In this document: positions 18,019-27,313 of the stretch, piece by piece
How positions within the stretch are numbered: the first letter of the stretch is position 1
Layout: each line of letters begins with the position of its first letter
Assembly (NCBI RefSeq): GCF_004785665.1
Contig: NZ_SRPJ01000002.1
Coordinates: 248,001 to 312,000, forward strand
DNA from: Staphylococcus pragensis
Lineage (GTDB): Bacteria; Bacillota; Bacilli; Staphylococcales; Staphylococcaceae
Length of the DNA: 64,000 nucleotides
Direction of reading: 5' to 3'
Position numbers and translations under genes: made by a program
The notes under the pieces: generated by a model
The model's database searches: none
What the model was told of the DNA's origin: nothing
What the model saw: only the letters and a program-made list of their open reading frames with translations

Positions 18019-18663
18019 ATGTATAAAGCAGTCGTATTCTATTTCGATGGCACCATTATTGATACAGAAAAACATTTATATGAAATCATTAATAAACATT
18101 TAAACCATCATCAAGTTGAACCTGTGACATTAGAATTTTACCGTAGTCATATTGGTGGACATGCCCAGGGATTGCACGATTATCTTGAGAACCAAATAGG
18201 ACAAGATAATAAACAAAAAATTTACGATGAACATAATCAAACCAGTCATGAACTTGAAATGATAGAAACAGTCTCTAAATTAATGGCATATTTAAAACAA
18301 CGTCATATTCCAATGGCGATAGCGACAAGTAGTTACAAAAAGGATATTATGCCTACTGTACAAAAGTTAGGACTAGACGAATATATTAACGTTATTGTTG
18401 GGCGTGAAGATGTAGAAGCGGTAAAGCCAGATCCAGAATTATACTTAACTGCAGTACAACAGCTTAATTATTCACCGGCACATTGTTTAGCTATTGAAGA
18501 TTCAGCGAATGGTGCCACTGGTGCTACAAATGCAGGACTTGATGTAATTATTAATACAAATGAAATGACTGAAGCGCAAGATTTTTCATCCATTCCATAT
18601 GTTGGTAAAGATTTAAACTTTGATGAGATTATTGCACGCTTTTTTGAAAAGGATAAGGAGTAA
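18019..18663 (+). CDS. HAD-superfamily protein (beta-phosphoglucomutase-like) with the nucleophile replaced by Tyr
   Basis: A 214-residue protein of the HAD phosphatase/phosphomutase subclass with a helical cap. Motif I reads VVFYFDGTIIDTE where the family has DxDGT: the first Asp, which forms the phospho-enzyme intermediate, is Tyr (codon TAT at 18040-18042, one base from GAT). Motif II (ATSS, near residue 100), motif III lysine (AVKPDPELY, near 139) and motif IV (AIEDSANG, near 158) are intact. If the base is right the protein should lack phosphoryl transfer. The gene is otherwise full length, with AAAGGAG before ATG, and is followed six bases later by a small membrane-protein gene. Confidence 0.85.
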   Translation: MYKAVVFYFDGTIIDTEKHLYEIINKHLNHHQVEPVTLEFYRSHIGGHAQGLHDYLENQIGQDNKQKIYDEHNQTSHELEMIETVSKLMAYLKQRHIPMAIATSSYKKDIMPTVQKLGLDEYINVIVGREDVEAVKPDPELYLTAVQQLNYSPAHCLAIEDSANGATGATNAGLDVIINTNEMTEAQDFSSIPYVGKDLNFDEIIARFFEKDKE

Positions 18664-18669
18664 AGGCAT

Positions 18670-18861
18670 ATGTCTTGGCAAATTATCTTATTCTTCTTAG
18701 CGGGACCAATCATTATTGGTATTGGTAATTTAGTATTAGGCCCTATATTTAGTAAGCATATCCCATTTAAAGTACAACTTCGTTCGTTTATAGTAGGTAC
18801 AATGATTTATTTAATTTTAGCCACGATAGGTTATTTCCTGTTATTACAAGGTAGAATTTAA
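18670..18861 (+). CDS. Small two-helix membrane protein, 63 residues
   Basis: Two predicted membrane helices (about residues 4-24 and 40-59) with a basic loop (SKHIPFKVQLRS) between them. It begins six bases after the HAD gene and shares its terminator, so the two are co-transcribed. No known family recognised. Confidence 0.65.
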   Translation: MSWQIILFFLAGPIIIGIGNLVLGPIFSKHIPFKVQLRSFIVGTMIYLILATIGYFLLLQGRI

Positions 18862-18865
18862 AAAT

Positions 18866-18915
18866 AAGCCTTAACCTCATTTTGTATGTATATGAAATGA
18901 GGTTAAGGCTTTTAA
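18866..18915. terminator. Bidirectional terminator between convergent small membrane-protein genes
   Basis: A perfect 17-bp stem (18866-18882 with 18895-18911). Confidence 0.88.
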
Positions 18916-18923
18916 TATAGCTT

Positions 18924-19112
18924 TTAAATAATTAATTTTAAAATAATAGTTACTATTAATAGTACAATCAGTATTAAATCAATACCTACCATTACAGTAA
19001 AACGCGTGCTTTTAACTCCTTGAGATTGAGCTTGTTTCATTGCTTTGTAGTTTGGAATTAAACTAAGCAATAGTAGAACTATTATTAAGATAATACCTAT
19101 CGTTACTGACAT
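18924..19112 (-). CDS. Small two-helix membrane protein, 62 residues
   Basis: Helices at about residues 3-19 and 41-61 with a basic linker containing KAMKQAQSQGVKSTRF. The start overlaps the stop of the upstream 116-residue membrane-protein gene by one base (TAATG), so it is translationally coupled. Function unknown. Confidence 0.65.
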   Translation of the reverse strand: MSVTIGIILIIVLLLLSLIPNYKAMKQAQSQGVKSTRFTVMVGIDLILIVLLIVTIILKLII

Positions 19113-19462
19113 TAATGTGTACCTCCATTTCTTTTTTCAATGATTTCCCATACGAATCCAGCAATAAGACCTACAATTAATCCGATAATCACACCAATTT
19201 GAATTGTGAAAAATAATGCACCAATAATTAAGAAAAGGATGGTTGAAATAGATAATGTTATTCCAAACTTAATTTTGCGCGCATCAGAATTAAATATTGA
19301 AAAAACGATAATATATAGTACAAAAAAAGTTAACGTAGCTAATAATGTTCTAATAAGTAGAGGACTTATTGTGTCATGTTTAGCTGAAAAATAATTTAAT
19401 AAGAAAAATATAATACCAAAGAATACGGATAATGTAGCACTCTTTTTTACTAATGCTTGCAT
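19112..19462 (-). CDS. Four-helix membrane protein, 116 residues
   Basis: Four predicted membrane helices (about residues 8-27, 36-56, 67-86 and 87-106) and a short basic/acidic tail WEIIEKRNGG. It is the first gene of a two-gene unit with the 62-residue protein. No family recognised; both products are probably partners in the membrane. Confidence 0.65.
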   Translation of the reverse strand: MQALVKKSATLSVFFGIIFFLLNYFSAKHDTISPLLIRTLLATLTFFVLYIIVFSIFNSDARKIKFGITLSISTILFLIIGALFFTIQIGVIIGLIVGLIAGFVWEIIEKRNGGTH

Positions 19463-19867
19463 GTTACTATGCTCCCTTAATTAATCTATGAAGAGTATAA
19501 CATATTCTATTTTACCGAAATTGATAGATCTAATTATTAGAAAATTTAACATCATATTTAATAAGAAGATAGTAAATTTTGTAAAAAGTGAAATTTTTCA
19601 ATTAAAAAAATAGTAAAAAGTAACTCGCTTTAACGCGTTAAAAAGGCTTGAAATCAATGTTTTTGAAAATTTGCAAACACTAATCATGACAGTAATGGAA
19701 GCGATTTCAAATATTTGTAAAATTTTTGTTTTAATTTTGTCAAATTATAGTATAATAACTTCAATAAGGTAAAGGATGTTTTTTTAGGGAAAGAGGGAAA
19801 GCAAAAAGAGGTTTTCTGAAAATAAAACTATTCCACCTTAGATTAAATAGAGATGGGGTTATTTTAT
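19463..19867. promoter_or_regulatory. Long regulatory region before the amino-acid permease
   Basis: Contains the perfect 14-base palindrome TTTAACGCGTTAAA (19629-19642), a cre-like box TGGAAGCGATTTCA (19696-19709, 13 of 14) and a TATAAT at 19751-19756 preceded by AT-rich sequence with a poor -35. A purine-rich leader of about 100 bases follows before the start codon. Catabolite control plus one further regulator is suggested. Confidence 0.5.
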
Positions 19868-21256
19868 ATGGATAACAATGAATTACATAGGGGGCTAAGT
19901 GCACGTCAAATTAGAATGATCGCACTTGGTGGGACTATCGGTGTTGGTTTATTTATGGGAGCAACTAGTACAATTAAGTGGACTGGTCCTTCAGTTATCT
20001 TTGCGTATTTAATCGCAGGTATCTTTTTATTTTTAATCATGAGAGCAATGGGGGAAATGATTTACTTAAATCCAACAACTGGATCTTTCTCTACATTTGC
20101 AAGTGATTATATCCATCCAGCAGCTGGTTACATGACAGCATGGAGTAATATATTCCAGTGGATTGTTGTAGGTATGAGTGAAGTTATTGCCGTTGGTGAA
20201 TACATGAACTATTGGTTCCCACATTTACCAGGTTGGATTCCAGGTGTGATTGCGGTATTACTTTTATTAGCAGCAAACTTAACGTCTGTTAAAGCATTTG
20301 GTGAATTTGAATTCTGGTTTGCAATGATTAAAGTAGTAACAATCTTATTAATGATTATTGCAGGTCTTGGATTAATCTTCTTTGGTATTGGTAACGGCGG
20401 CCATCCAATTGGTATTTCTAATTTATGGTCTCACGGTGGCTTCATGCCAAACGGTTTAGTAGGATTCTTCTTTGCATTATCAATCGTTATTGGTTCATAC
20501 CAAGGGGTTGAATTGATTGGTATTACTGCAGGGGAAACTAAAGATCCTCAAAAGAATATTAAAAGTGCGGTTAACGGTGTTATCTGGCGTATTTTAATCT
20601 TCTATATTGGTGCTATTTTTGTAATTGTTTCTATATACCCTTGGAATCAATTAGGAAACATTGGTAGCCCATTCGTAGCAACATTTGCTAAAATTGGTAT
20701 CACTTTCGCAGCAGGTTTAATCAACTTTGTAGTATTAACAGCTGCATTATCAGGTTGTAACTCAGGTATCTTCAGTGCGAGTCGTATGATTTTCACATTA
20801 GCTCAAAAAGGTCAAATGCCTAAAATCTTCACTCGCGTAATGAAAAACGGTGTGCCATTCTATCCAGTACTAGCTATTGCTATTGGTATCTTAATCGGTG
20901 CATTATTAAATGTTATTCTTCCTTTATTCATTAAAGGTGCAGACAGCATTTTCGTATATGTATATAGTGCTTCAATTTTACCAGGTATGATTCCTTGGTT
21001 TATGATTTTAATTAGTCATATTCGTTTCAGACAATTACATCCTGAAAAAGTTGAAGGGCATCCATTCAAAATGCCTGGTGGTACTCCAGCAAGTATCATT
21101 ACTATTATTTTCTTATTAGTAGTACTTGTAGGTATGTTATTCAACAAAGATACTGTAGTATCTGTTATTATCGGTATTATTTTCTTAGCAGGCGTAACGG
21201 TTTACTATTTCATCCGTGGACACCACAAAAATGATACATCACGCAATCTTAAATAA
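19868..21256 (+). CDS. aapA: Amino-acid permease, AAT family (D-serine/D-alanine/glycine type)
   Basis: A 462-residue, 12-helix APC-superfamily permease driven by the proton gradient. Signature segments are RQIRMIALGGTIGVGLFMGA near residue 14, the sequence AYLIAGIFLFLIMRAMGEM near 46 and GVELIGITAGETKDPQKNI near 218. Closest in character to AapA/YtnA-type D-alanine/D-serine/glycine transporters, but specificity cannot be proved. ATG at 19868 is preferred because GATGGGG precedes it; the ATG five codons upstream has no ribosome-binding site. It ends at a dispersed repeat whose first hairpin may terminate it. Confidence 0.85.
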   Translation: MDNNELHRGLSARQIRMIALGGTIGVGLFMGATSTIKWTGPSVIFAYLIAGIFLFLIMRAMGEMIYLNPTTGSFSTFASDYIHPAAGYMTAWSNIFQWIVVGMSEVIAVGEYMNYWFPHLPGWIPGVIAVLLLLAANLTSVKAFGEFEFWFAMIKVVTILLMIIAGLGLIFFGIGNGGHPIGISNLWSHGGFMPNGLVGFFFALSIVIGSYQGVELIGITAGETKDPQKNIKSAVNGVIWRILIFYIGAIFVIVSIYPWNQLGNIGSPFVATFAKIGITFAAGLINFVVLTAALSGCNSGIFSASRMIFTLAQKGQMPKIFTRVMKNGVPFYPVLAIAIGILIGALLNVILPLFIKGADSIFVYVYSASILPGMIPWFMILISHIRFRQLHPEKVEGHPFKMPGGTPASIITIIFLLVVLVGMLFNKDTVVSVIIGIIFLAGVTVYYFIRGHHKNDTSRNLK

Positions 21257-21295
21257 TAAAACTGAAAATAAACTATAAACAACACATTATTCAAA

Positions 21296-21455
21296 AAAGG
21301 CTGAGACAAATAAAAATGTCTCAGCCTTTGCTAATATATTGGCAGTAGCTGACTGGTTTGAAAATGCGCTTAAATCAAGCTTTTTTCAAATCTAGTCATC
21401 TTTGCCGGGGTGGGACGACGAAATTTCTTTAATTTCTGTCCCACTCCCTTTTTTA
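21296..21455. repeat. Dispersed intergenic repeat bounded by two hairpins (family 2, short copy)
   Basis: Begins with a perfect hairpin (21296-21308 with 21317-21329, core GGCTGAGACA), continues with TTGGCAGTAGCTGACTGG and TTGCCGGGGTGGGACGACG, and ends in a second hairpin (GTGGGAC at 21410-21416 with GTCCCAC at 21438-21444) followed by a T-run. The same element recurs at 48848-49060. Similar intergenic repeats occur in many copies in staphylococcal genomes. Here it separates the convergent permease and murR genes and likely supplies their terminators. Confidence 0.75.
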
Positions 21456-21462
21456 TACTGTC

Positions 21463-22335
21463 TTAATGTTTAAATTCTATATTTGATAAATGTTTTCGAT
21501 AATTATCTAAAGCCATTTTCGATTGAGTAATATAATCTAATGAAGACTGATAATTTAACGCCACATAGCGATAAAACAGTACATCAATCGTATACATTTG
21601 TGCAAATAAAGAAGTGGTTGCGCCCATGCGTAAATCATTTTCATCAGAATGACCGTAAGTTAATACCAGCTCAGATTGACGTGCTACTGGATTATTATCA
21701 GAACTTGTAATAGCAATAATAGGAATATGATAGTCAGCAACGACTTTCGTCATCGCTTGTAATTCGCTTTGTTCACCGTTGTTTGTAATAAAGATCACAC
21801 AATCTTTATTACTATGCGTTGATAACATTGTCGTAAACAGATGTGTTTCTTGAATAAGTTGAACATTTAAACCTACGCGTGACAATTTTTGATATAAATC
21901 AGTGGCACAAACGAATGAAGCACCGTATCCGAAGATAAAGATAGTTTCTGATTGTTTGAATTTATCGCAAATCTTATCAATAGTGCTATCATCTGTAAAC
22001 CTCGCACTCTTCTTTAATGCTTCTTCTGCGCGTGCACATAGCTTCTTTTTCAATGTCTCGACAGGTTCATTGTTTACAAGTTCTATATTATAAGGTGTCA
22101 CTTGTTTAGGAAATAAAGTTTTTAATTCATTTCTAAGTACTTGAAAGCTTGCATTAATCAATTTCTGACTATAACGATTTAGCGTTGAGACACTAATGTC
22201 TAGTTCTTCAGCGACCTCTTGGTTGGACATCCGTAAGAGGGCATGCGGTGAATTTAATATGAAACGTGATAATTTTTTCTCATTTTTAGAAAATGAATTA
22301 TAATTCTCATCAATGATATATAAAATATTTGTCAT
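21463..22335 (-). CDS. murR: MurR, RpiR-family regulator of MurNAc use
   Basis: A 290-residue regulator with an N-terminal HTH_6 domain (SKNEKKLSRFILNSPHALL to NQEVAEELDISVSTLNRYSQKL) and a C-terminal SIS domain (IFIFGYGASFVCATDLYQKL, IFITNNGEQSELQAM) that should bind MurNAc 6-phosphate. It follows murP with no gap and is the last gene of the mupG-murQ-murP-murR operon, as in other staphylococci. It most likely represses this operon. Confidence 0.85.
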   Translation of the reverse strand: MTNILYIIDENYNSFSKNEKKLSRFILNSPHALLRMSNQEVAEELDISVSTLNRYSQKLINASFQVLRNELKTLFPKQVTPYNIELVNNEPVETLKKKLCARAEEALKKSARFTDDSTIDKICDKFKQSETIFIFGYGASFVCATDLYQKLSRVGLNVQLIQETHLFTTMLSTHSNKDCVIFITNNGEQSELQAMTKVVADYHIPIIAITSSDNNPVARQSELVLTYGHSDENDLRMGATTSLFAQMYTIDVLFYRYVALNYQSSLDYITQSKMALDNYRKHLSNIEFKH

Positions 22336-23772
22336 CTAATCACCTAATTTGTCTAAGTTTCTCATTTCTTTAGTCGTACCGAAGAAATATGTGAATACAA
22401 ATCCTCCAATATAGGCAGAGACTAAGCCGATAATATAGCCAAGATATTTTTGGTGTGCGATTAAAGGTAATAAAGAGATACCACTAGGTCCAATAGCGGT
22501 AGCACCAATGTGACCGATGCCTCCGATTACTGCACCTCCAATACCACCACCAATGCATGCCGTAATAAATGGGCGACCTAATGGAAGCGTTACCCCATAA
22601 ATAAGGGGTTCGCCAATACCTAAGAAGCCGACTGGTAAAGCACCTTTAATAGCATTGCGTAAGGTTGTATTCTTTTTACATCTCACCCAAAGGGCAAGTG
22701 CAGCGCCTACTTGTCCAGCGCCAGCCATAGCTGCTATTGGCAATAAATATGTAGCGCCTGATTGATTAATCAATTCGATGTGTATTGGGGTGAAAATATG
22801 ATGTAATCCTAACATCACGAGTGGTAGGAAGAAAGCACCAATGATAAAGCCACTAAATGGTCCACCTACGCCAATGACCCAATTGACAACGCCAACTAAA
22901 CCATCTGAAATGAAGCCAGCAATAGGCATAATAACAAAGATCGTTAATAGACCGATTATTAATAGTGAAATAGTAGGAGTTACGATAATATCAATTGAAT
23001 TTGGGACTACTTTATGTAATCGTTTTTCAATTAAACTTAGTAACCATACCGCTAGGATGACACCGATAATCCCACCTTGGCCGGCAAGTAATGGTTCCCC
23101 GGTAAAAATATTTTTTATAGGGTGTTCTGGAGTAATACCTGTTAGTAATGTGGTACCCCCGATAACGCCACCTAAACCTGGAGTTGCTCCGAAGACTTTA
23201 GCAGCATTGAAACCAGTAAAGATGGCTAAGTAAGCTAACATCCCATCTTTAATCACATTTAACACCGCAACGAGTTGTTTCACCCAATCAGCAGAAATAG
23301 TACCAGCTGTGATGAAATTATTTAGAACGGCAGCAATACCTCCAATCAAACCAGCACCTATAAAAGCTGGAATTAAAGGGATAAAAATATTGGCAATCGT
23401 TTTTAAAATTTGATTCATTTTGCTTTGTTTACGTTTGCTAGTATACGACGCTTTATTTTCTTGTGCTTGTTGTTCAATACGTCGCTGATGACTTTGTTCA
23501 TGAGAGATGTCTTCGCCTAATTGTGTGCCACTTACTTTAGCCATCTCTTGCGCGACTTTATTTACAGTTCCAGGGCCGACGACGATTTGAAGACGTTCAT
23601 CTTTAACAACTCCAAGCACACCATCTATCTTCTTTAACTCAGTATAATCAATTTTGTTATCATCAATAATTTTTAAACGTACACGTGTCATACAATGAAT
23701 AATATTACTAACGTTTTCAATTCCTCCCACAGCATCTAAAATGCGATGGGCGAGTTGTTGTTCTTTGTTCAT
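22336..23772 (-). CDS. murP: MurP, PTS IIBC transporter for N-acetylmuramic acid(-GlcNAc)
   Basis: A 478-residue PTS permease with the IIB domain first (residues 1-80, phosphocysteine Cys27 in [13 protein letters not shown]), a charged linker (90-118) and a IIC membrane domain with [20 protein letters not shown] near residue 377. No IIA is fused. It imports and phosphorylates MurNAc or the MurNAc-GlcNAc disaccharide released by wall turnover. Its place between murQ and murR supports this. Start ATG follows AAGGAGGC. Confidence 0.88.
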   Translation of the reverse strand: MNKEQQLAHRILDAVGGIENVSNIIHCMTRVRLKIIDDNKIDYTELKKIDGVLGVVKDERLQIVVGPGTVNKVAQEMAKVSGTQLGEDISHEQSHQRRIEQQAQENKASYTSKRKQSKMNQILKTIANIFIPLIPAFIGAGLIGGIAAVLNNFITAGTISADWVKQLVAVLNVIKDGMLAYLAIFTGFNAAKVFGATPGLGGVIGGTTLLTGITPEHPIKNIFTGEPLLAGQGGIIGVILAVWLLSLIEKRLHKVVPNSIDIIVTPTISLLIIGLLTIFVIMPIAGFISDGLVGVVNWVIGVGGPFSGFIIGAFFLPLVMLGLHHIFTPIHIELINQSGATYLLPIAAMAGAGQVGAALALWVRCKKNTTLRNAIKGALPVGFLGIGEPLIYGVTLPLGRPFITACIGGGIGGAVIGGIGHIGATAIGPSGISLLPLIAHQKYLGYIIGLVSAYIGGFVFTYFFGTTKEMRNLDKLGD

Positions 23773-23785
23773 ACGCAGTGCCTCC

Positions 23786-24673
23786 TTAAGATTTGATAGC
23801 TTGTTTAATCACTCCGTTGTGATTTAATAATCTTAATTTAGCGTCTTCTTTAGTGGTATCACGTAAGTTCATTACAATGGCTACTTTTAAATTAGAATCA
23901 GCGCGTTCATATAAATCAAAAGCTTCGTCATAATTTAAGCCACATATATCTTCGATAATATGAATCGAACGTTGCTCTAATTTATAATTTGTTGGTTTCA
24001 CATCAACCATTAAGTTATCATATACTTTTCCAATGCCTATCATAGTTAATGTAGAAATCATATTTAGAACGAGCTTTTGAGCAGTACCAGATTTTAATCG
24101 GGTGGAGCCAGCTAATACTTCAGGACCCACTGGTACTTCAAGAGGAAACTGAGCTAATTTACTCATCTCACTATTGGTATTACATGATAATGCAACTGTC
24201 ATTGCATTTAATGAATTTGCATACTCAAGTGCGCCTTTAACGTAAGGTGTACGACCGCTCGCTGAAATCCCGATTACTACATCTTTTTCAGTTAAATGAA
24301 TATCCTTTAAATCATTAGCGCCCATTTCAAAGTTATCTTCTGCGCCTTCTACAGCTTCAGTCATTGCTTGTTGTCCACCTGCAATAATTCCCACCACTTC
24401 TGTAGGTTGAGTATTAAATGTAGGTACACACTCAGCAGCGTCTAATACGCCTAGGCGACCACTAGTGCCTGCACCGATATATATAAGGCGACCGTGACTA
24501 CGGAAACGTTGTATCGTTTGTTCAATAACGTCGCGTAATTGTGGCAGGATTTGTGCTACGACTTGTGCCACTTGTTGATCCTCTTGATTCATTGTATTAA
24601 GTGCGTCTGAGATAGACATTTCATCTAAATGCATCGTGTGCTGATTTCTGCTTTCAGTTGTTAAGTGTTCCAT
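23786..24673 (-). CDS. murQ: N-acetylmuramic acid 6-phosphate etherase
   Basis: A 295-residue cytoplasmic lyase cleaving the lactyl ether of MurNAc 6-phosphate to give GlcNAc 6-phosphate and lactate. Motifs: [14 protein letters not shown] at the N-terminus, [20 protein letters not shown] near 69, [13 protein letters not shown] near 112 and [14 protein letters not shown] near 181. The start lies within the 3' end of mupG (13-base overlap), so the two are translationally coupled. Confidence 0.95.
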   Translation of the reverse strand: MEHLTTESRNQHTMHLDEMSISDALNTMNQEDQQVAQVVAQILPQLRDVIEQTIQRFRSHGRLIYIGAGTSGRLGVLDAAECVPTFNTQPTEVVGIIAGGQQAMTEAVEGAEDNFEMGANDLKDIHLTEKDVVIGISASGRTPYVKGALEYANSLNAMTVALSCNTNSEMSKLAQFPLEVPVGPEVLAGSTRLKSGTAQKLVLNMISTLTMIGIGKVYDNLMVDVKPTNYKLEQRSIHIIEDICGLNYDEAFDLYERADSNLKVAIVMNLRDTTKEDAKLRLLNHNGVIKQAIKS

Positions 24674-25728
24674 AGACAGTCCTCCTTTTCAGAAATAATA
24701 TCAAATGTGTCGCCAGGTTGAATCAAATCAAGAATGTATAAATCTTCAGAAGATACAGTAGCCACATAATTAATATTGGGGTGACTAGGTAATTCTGATT
24801 TAATAATTTGAAGTTCACCTTCATAGCGCTTATTTAAAAGGTTATCGATGGTAATGGTACCTTTCTTACGTACACCATCATGGTGATGATCTGGTTCAAT
24901 AGTAAGATGATTTATCGCTCTCGATTCTTTAGAACGAATAAGATGTTCTGGTGCATCGATACGCGATGTATGAGTTCTAAATATGAGTTCTGCATAGGCA
25001 GAAGAGTAAGATGAAACGTTAATAACGAAATGACGATGTAGTATCATTTGAGCTAAAGCCTTAGCTTTATCATCGCTAATAGCTAAATCACCAATCATAA
25101 TGTGATGGATACCGATAGTAAGTAATGAGTGTGCAGCTAATAATGTAGGTGTTGATCTATGGTGTTCAATAGTAGGTAAACCTTTAAATAAAGGTCCTCT
25201 TAGTATGGTACCTGGAATAAAAGCAATAATCTGCGCTTCCTTATCATATTGAGTAATTAATTGGTTACGTTCTTGTACACTACTCAGTGATAGGCCTGTA
25301 TCTGGTCTCGGATAATAATTATGGCAGTATAGTATTTCAGGTAAATGTTCTTGCGTGTAAATTGATTTAAGTATATCTGAAGTTATTGTGCTAGCATTTA
25401 AGCAACATTTTAAATTATGTGTGTAAAGTTCATGTATAAGAGCCATATTTAAATGGTCATCTATTCTGATCGCAAAATCCCCATTTGGATACTGTTGTAA
25501 AAAACTGTAAAGTTGTTGATTAAGTAAAGAAGGATGGAGATCAATAATGTAGGTTACAGGCGTGTCCTGTAATAATTGACATAATTCTCCCAAATATGTC
25601 AATTTTGTTTCTTCATTCTCCTCAGGAATTTGTAAAGATGTAAATATATAACGGTAACCTTTGCTTATCATATTTAAGATGTATTCTTTATTTAATGGTT
25701 CACCTAAGTACACTGAGAAACCCAACAT
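24661..25728 (-). CDS. mupG: MupG, 6-phospho-N-acetylmuramidase (DUF871 family)
   Basis: A 355-residue cytoplasmic glycosidase that splits MurNAc 6-phosphate-GlcNAc into the two sugars, feeding MurQ. Family segments: [18 protein letters not shown] at the start, [12 protein letters not shown] near residue 137, [22 protein letters not shown] near 169 and [14 protein letters not shown] near 213. It opens the operon, with AGGAGG before ATG and a clear promoter upstream. Confidence 0.9.
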   Translation of the reverse strand: MLGFSVYLGEPLNKEYILNMISKGYRYIFTSLQIPEENEETKLTYLGELCQLLQDTPVTYIIDLHPSLLNQQLYSFLQQYPNGDFAIRIDDHLNMALIHELYTHNLKCCLNASTITSDILKSIYTQEHLPEILYCHNYYPRPDTGLSLSSVQERNQLITQYDKEAQIIAFIPGTILRGPLFKGLPTIEHHRSTPTLLAAHSLLTIGIHHIMIGDLAISDDKAKALAQMILHRHFVINVSSYSSAYAELIFRTHTSRIDAPEHLIRSKESRAINHLTIEPDHHHDGVRKKGTITIDNLLNKRYEGELQIIKSELPSHPNINYVATVSSEDLYILDLIQPGDTFDIISEKEDCLWNT

Positions 25729-25762
25729 AAAGCTGCCTCCTAAGTTACATTAATCTAGCCTC

Positions 25763-25791
25763 ATTATATCGTTTTGCTAGTGTAAAGACAA
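25763..25791 (-). promoter_or_regulatory. SigA promoter of the mupG-murQ-murP-murR operon
   Basis: On the minus strand TTGTCT (25791-25786) and TATAAT (25768-25763) are separated by exactly 17 bases, about 35 bases before mupG. It makes the MurNAc operon independent of the two genes upstream. Confidence 0.75.
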
Positions 25792-25831
25792 TTTACGTTA
25801 AGGGCAACCTCTTTTCAAAATAGGCGGAGGT

Positions 25832-26200
25832 TTATAATTCATTAAATATGCTTTGGATAGTGATATAAGTTTGATAGATGCGACGATGACGTTCATGTAA
25901 ATCGCACAGCAATTCTCCCTGTTGAAAGTGATGAAGAGGTTGTTGATTTAGGGAATGAAGTAATTTCTGATAAGTAGTAAATGCCGAAGCGGGAGATAGA
26001 TGTATAGTGGGATTGGCAATATTCTCGTGCTGTTGCAAATTAGCTTCCGAATAATAAGTGTCGACGATTATATTGAATTGTTCAATAGCTTGAATGAGTC
26101 GTTTTGGCTCCATGAAATAATAATATTTTATTGTTTCAACAAGTGTCAGTAAGTCTATTAAATTATGTTGATAGTTAATAGGTAATTGTGAGTTGGTCAT
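25832..26200 (-). CDS. Hypothetical protein, 122 residues, upstream of the MurNAc operon
   Basis: I do not recognise this protein. It is predicted soluble and helical, rich in Gln, His, Tyr and Leu (LHSLNQQPLHHFQQGELLCDLHERHRR near residue 84, split by no motif I know). No signal peptide or membrane segment. Start ATG has AAAAGGAGC upstream. It lies between the YafY-type regulator and mupG on the same strand and may be co-transcribed with the regulator. Confidence 0.55.
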   Translation of the reverse strand: MTNSQLPINYQHNLIDLLTLVETIKYYYFMEPKRLIQAIEQFNIIVDTYYSEANLQQHENIANPTIHLSPASAFTTYQKLLHSLNQQPLHHFQQGELLCDLHERHRRIYQTYITIQSIFNEL

Positions 26201-26286
26201 TGAGTTGCTCCTTTTAGGAAAATGGGGGAGAGTAAAGCGGAGATGAAATATAGGATAATCGAGTAAGAAGAACGCTTTAAAAGTAG

Positions 26287-26988
26287 TTAGTGCTCTTCTT
26301 CCTCGTTTGAATTTAAAAAATCAGTGTAGTTATGAATAGTAATGTCGTAAGTTTTAATCGTTTTTTCGAAAGAATAAGAAATATCATAGATATCAAGTAC
26401 AGGTAATTCACGTGTACGCCCAGAACCAATTTCGTAAATGATGGCTAACCATATACCATTGCGACAAAGTAAGCCTATAAAAATAACATTTTCGGCAATA
26501 AACTTATTATCTTCTTGAAAATCAATTAACATGACGTGACGTTCATTGCTATAAATTAAAATGTCGGCGAATAATTTAGGCAAGGTAATATCTTGAGTAT
26601 CTTCAAATTTAATGAAATCATTCATATGTCTTAATGAATGACGAAGTCGCACATTAGATAAAGTCAGGCATTGATTAATAATAGTTTCAATCGACTCTGA
26701 ATATGGTAACGTTGAATATGATTTGCTTTCTATTAAGGTTAAAAATAAGGCAATGATCTGTTGTTCGTTTAAATTGAGCTGAATACTTCCCTCATTATTA
26801 TGTATTTCGTAACCCCCGCGTTTACCTTTAGAAGTGTATAGTTGAACGCCTTTCGCTTCTAATTCAGCCATATCTCGAGTGATTGTCCGCACTGAAACAT
26901 TAAATTGTTGCGCTAATTCTGAAGCTTTGACTTTGTGTCCTTGTTTAATAGCTAAAATAATTTGATTCTGTCTTTCTTGTTTATTCAA
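26287..26988 (-). CDS. DeoR/YafY-type HTH_11 regulator with C-terminal sensor region
   Basis: A 233-residue transcription factor. The N-terminal winged HTH (KASELAQQFNVSVRTITRDMAELEAKGVQL, residues 20-50 when read in two parts) is the HTH_11/DeoR type; the rest (from about 75) is a WYL-like or ligand-sensing region with LFADILIYSNERHVMLIDF. A TTG start at 26988 is preferred: AGGCGGTG lies six bases before it, while the longer open frame has no such signal. A short upstream open frame with its own ribosome-binding site lies at 27008-27043. It may control the neighbouring genes; ligand unknown. Confidence 0.75.
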   Translation of the reverse strand: MNKQERQNQIILAIKQGHKVKASELAQQFNVSVRTITRDMAELEAKGVQLYTSKGKRGGYEIHNNEGSIQLNLNEQQIIALFLTLIESKSYSTLPYSESIETIINQCLTLSNVRLRHSLRHMNDFIKFEDTQDITLPKLFADILIYSNERHVMLIDFQEDNKFIAENVIFIGLLCRNGIWLAIIYEIGSGRTRELPVLDIYDISYSFEKTIKTYDITIHNYTDFLNSNEEEEH

Positions 26989-27007
26989 TATTTTCACCGC
27001 CTGGACA

Positions 27008-27043
27008 TTACATATCAGGCTGGAGACAAACCCTTTCACTCAT
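27008..27043 (-). CDS. Candidate 11-residue leader peptide (upstream ORF)
   Basis: On the minus strand GAGGTGACG is followed by ATG and eleven codons (MSERVCLQPDM) ending in TAA, 20 bases before the TTG start of the HTH_11 regulator. Placement suggests translational coupling or attenuation; no other evidence. Confidence 0.3.
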   Translation of the reverse strand: MSERVCLQPDM

Positions 27044-27266
27044 CGTCACCTCATACGTCACGTCGGTCACTAAAGAATAGTAAGTTCCCATCGTTACGCA
27101 TTTCGTTTCCTTGACTGATAAAGGTTTTCTTTCAGCCTTTATAATTAAGGTTACTTTAATATCGATTATGCGTTACTTATTACATTAATTATAACATAAG
27201 ACTGAGATAGAAGACATTTAATCACTTATAGTAGATTTTAAGTGTAAAAATAAACATAATTTATTT
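27044..27266. other. Intergenic region between the HTH_11 leader and rsaI
   Basis: AT-rich with no gene. On the minus strand it is the 5' region of the HTH_11 regulator; AAAGGTTTTC and GAAAGAAAACCTTT-like complementary stretches around 27119-27140 hint at a leader hairpin. No confident promoter identified. Confidence 0.3.
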
Positions 27267-27307
27267 GGAAAACGCTTACATATATAGTTTTTTTATGCTA
27301 ATATAAT
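27267..27307 (+). promoter_or_regulatory. CcpA-controlled promoter of rsaI
   Basis: GGAAAACGCTTACA (27267-27280) matches cre at 13 of 14 positions and lies in the -35 region of a TATAAT at 27302-27307. Such overlap predicts repression when glucose is present, which is the published behaviour of RsaI. Confidence 0.65.
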
Positions 27308-27313
27308 ATTTGT

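Noticed and set aside
22841-23233. Plus-strand open frame of 130 codons
   Set aside because: Antisense shadow of murP; proline/threonine-rich composition typical of reversed membrane-protein codons.
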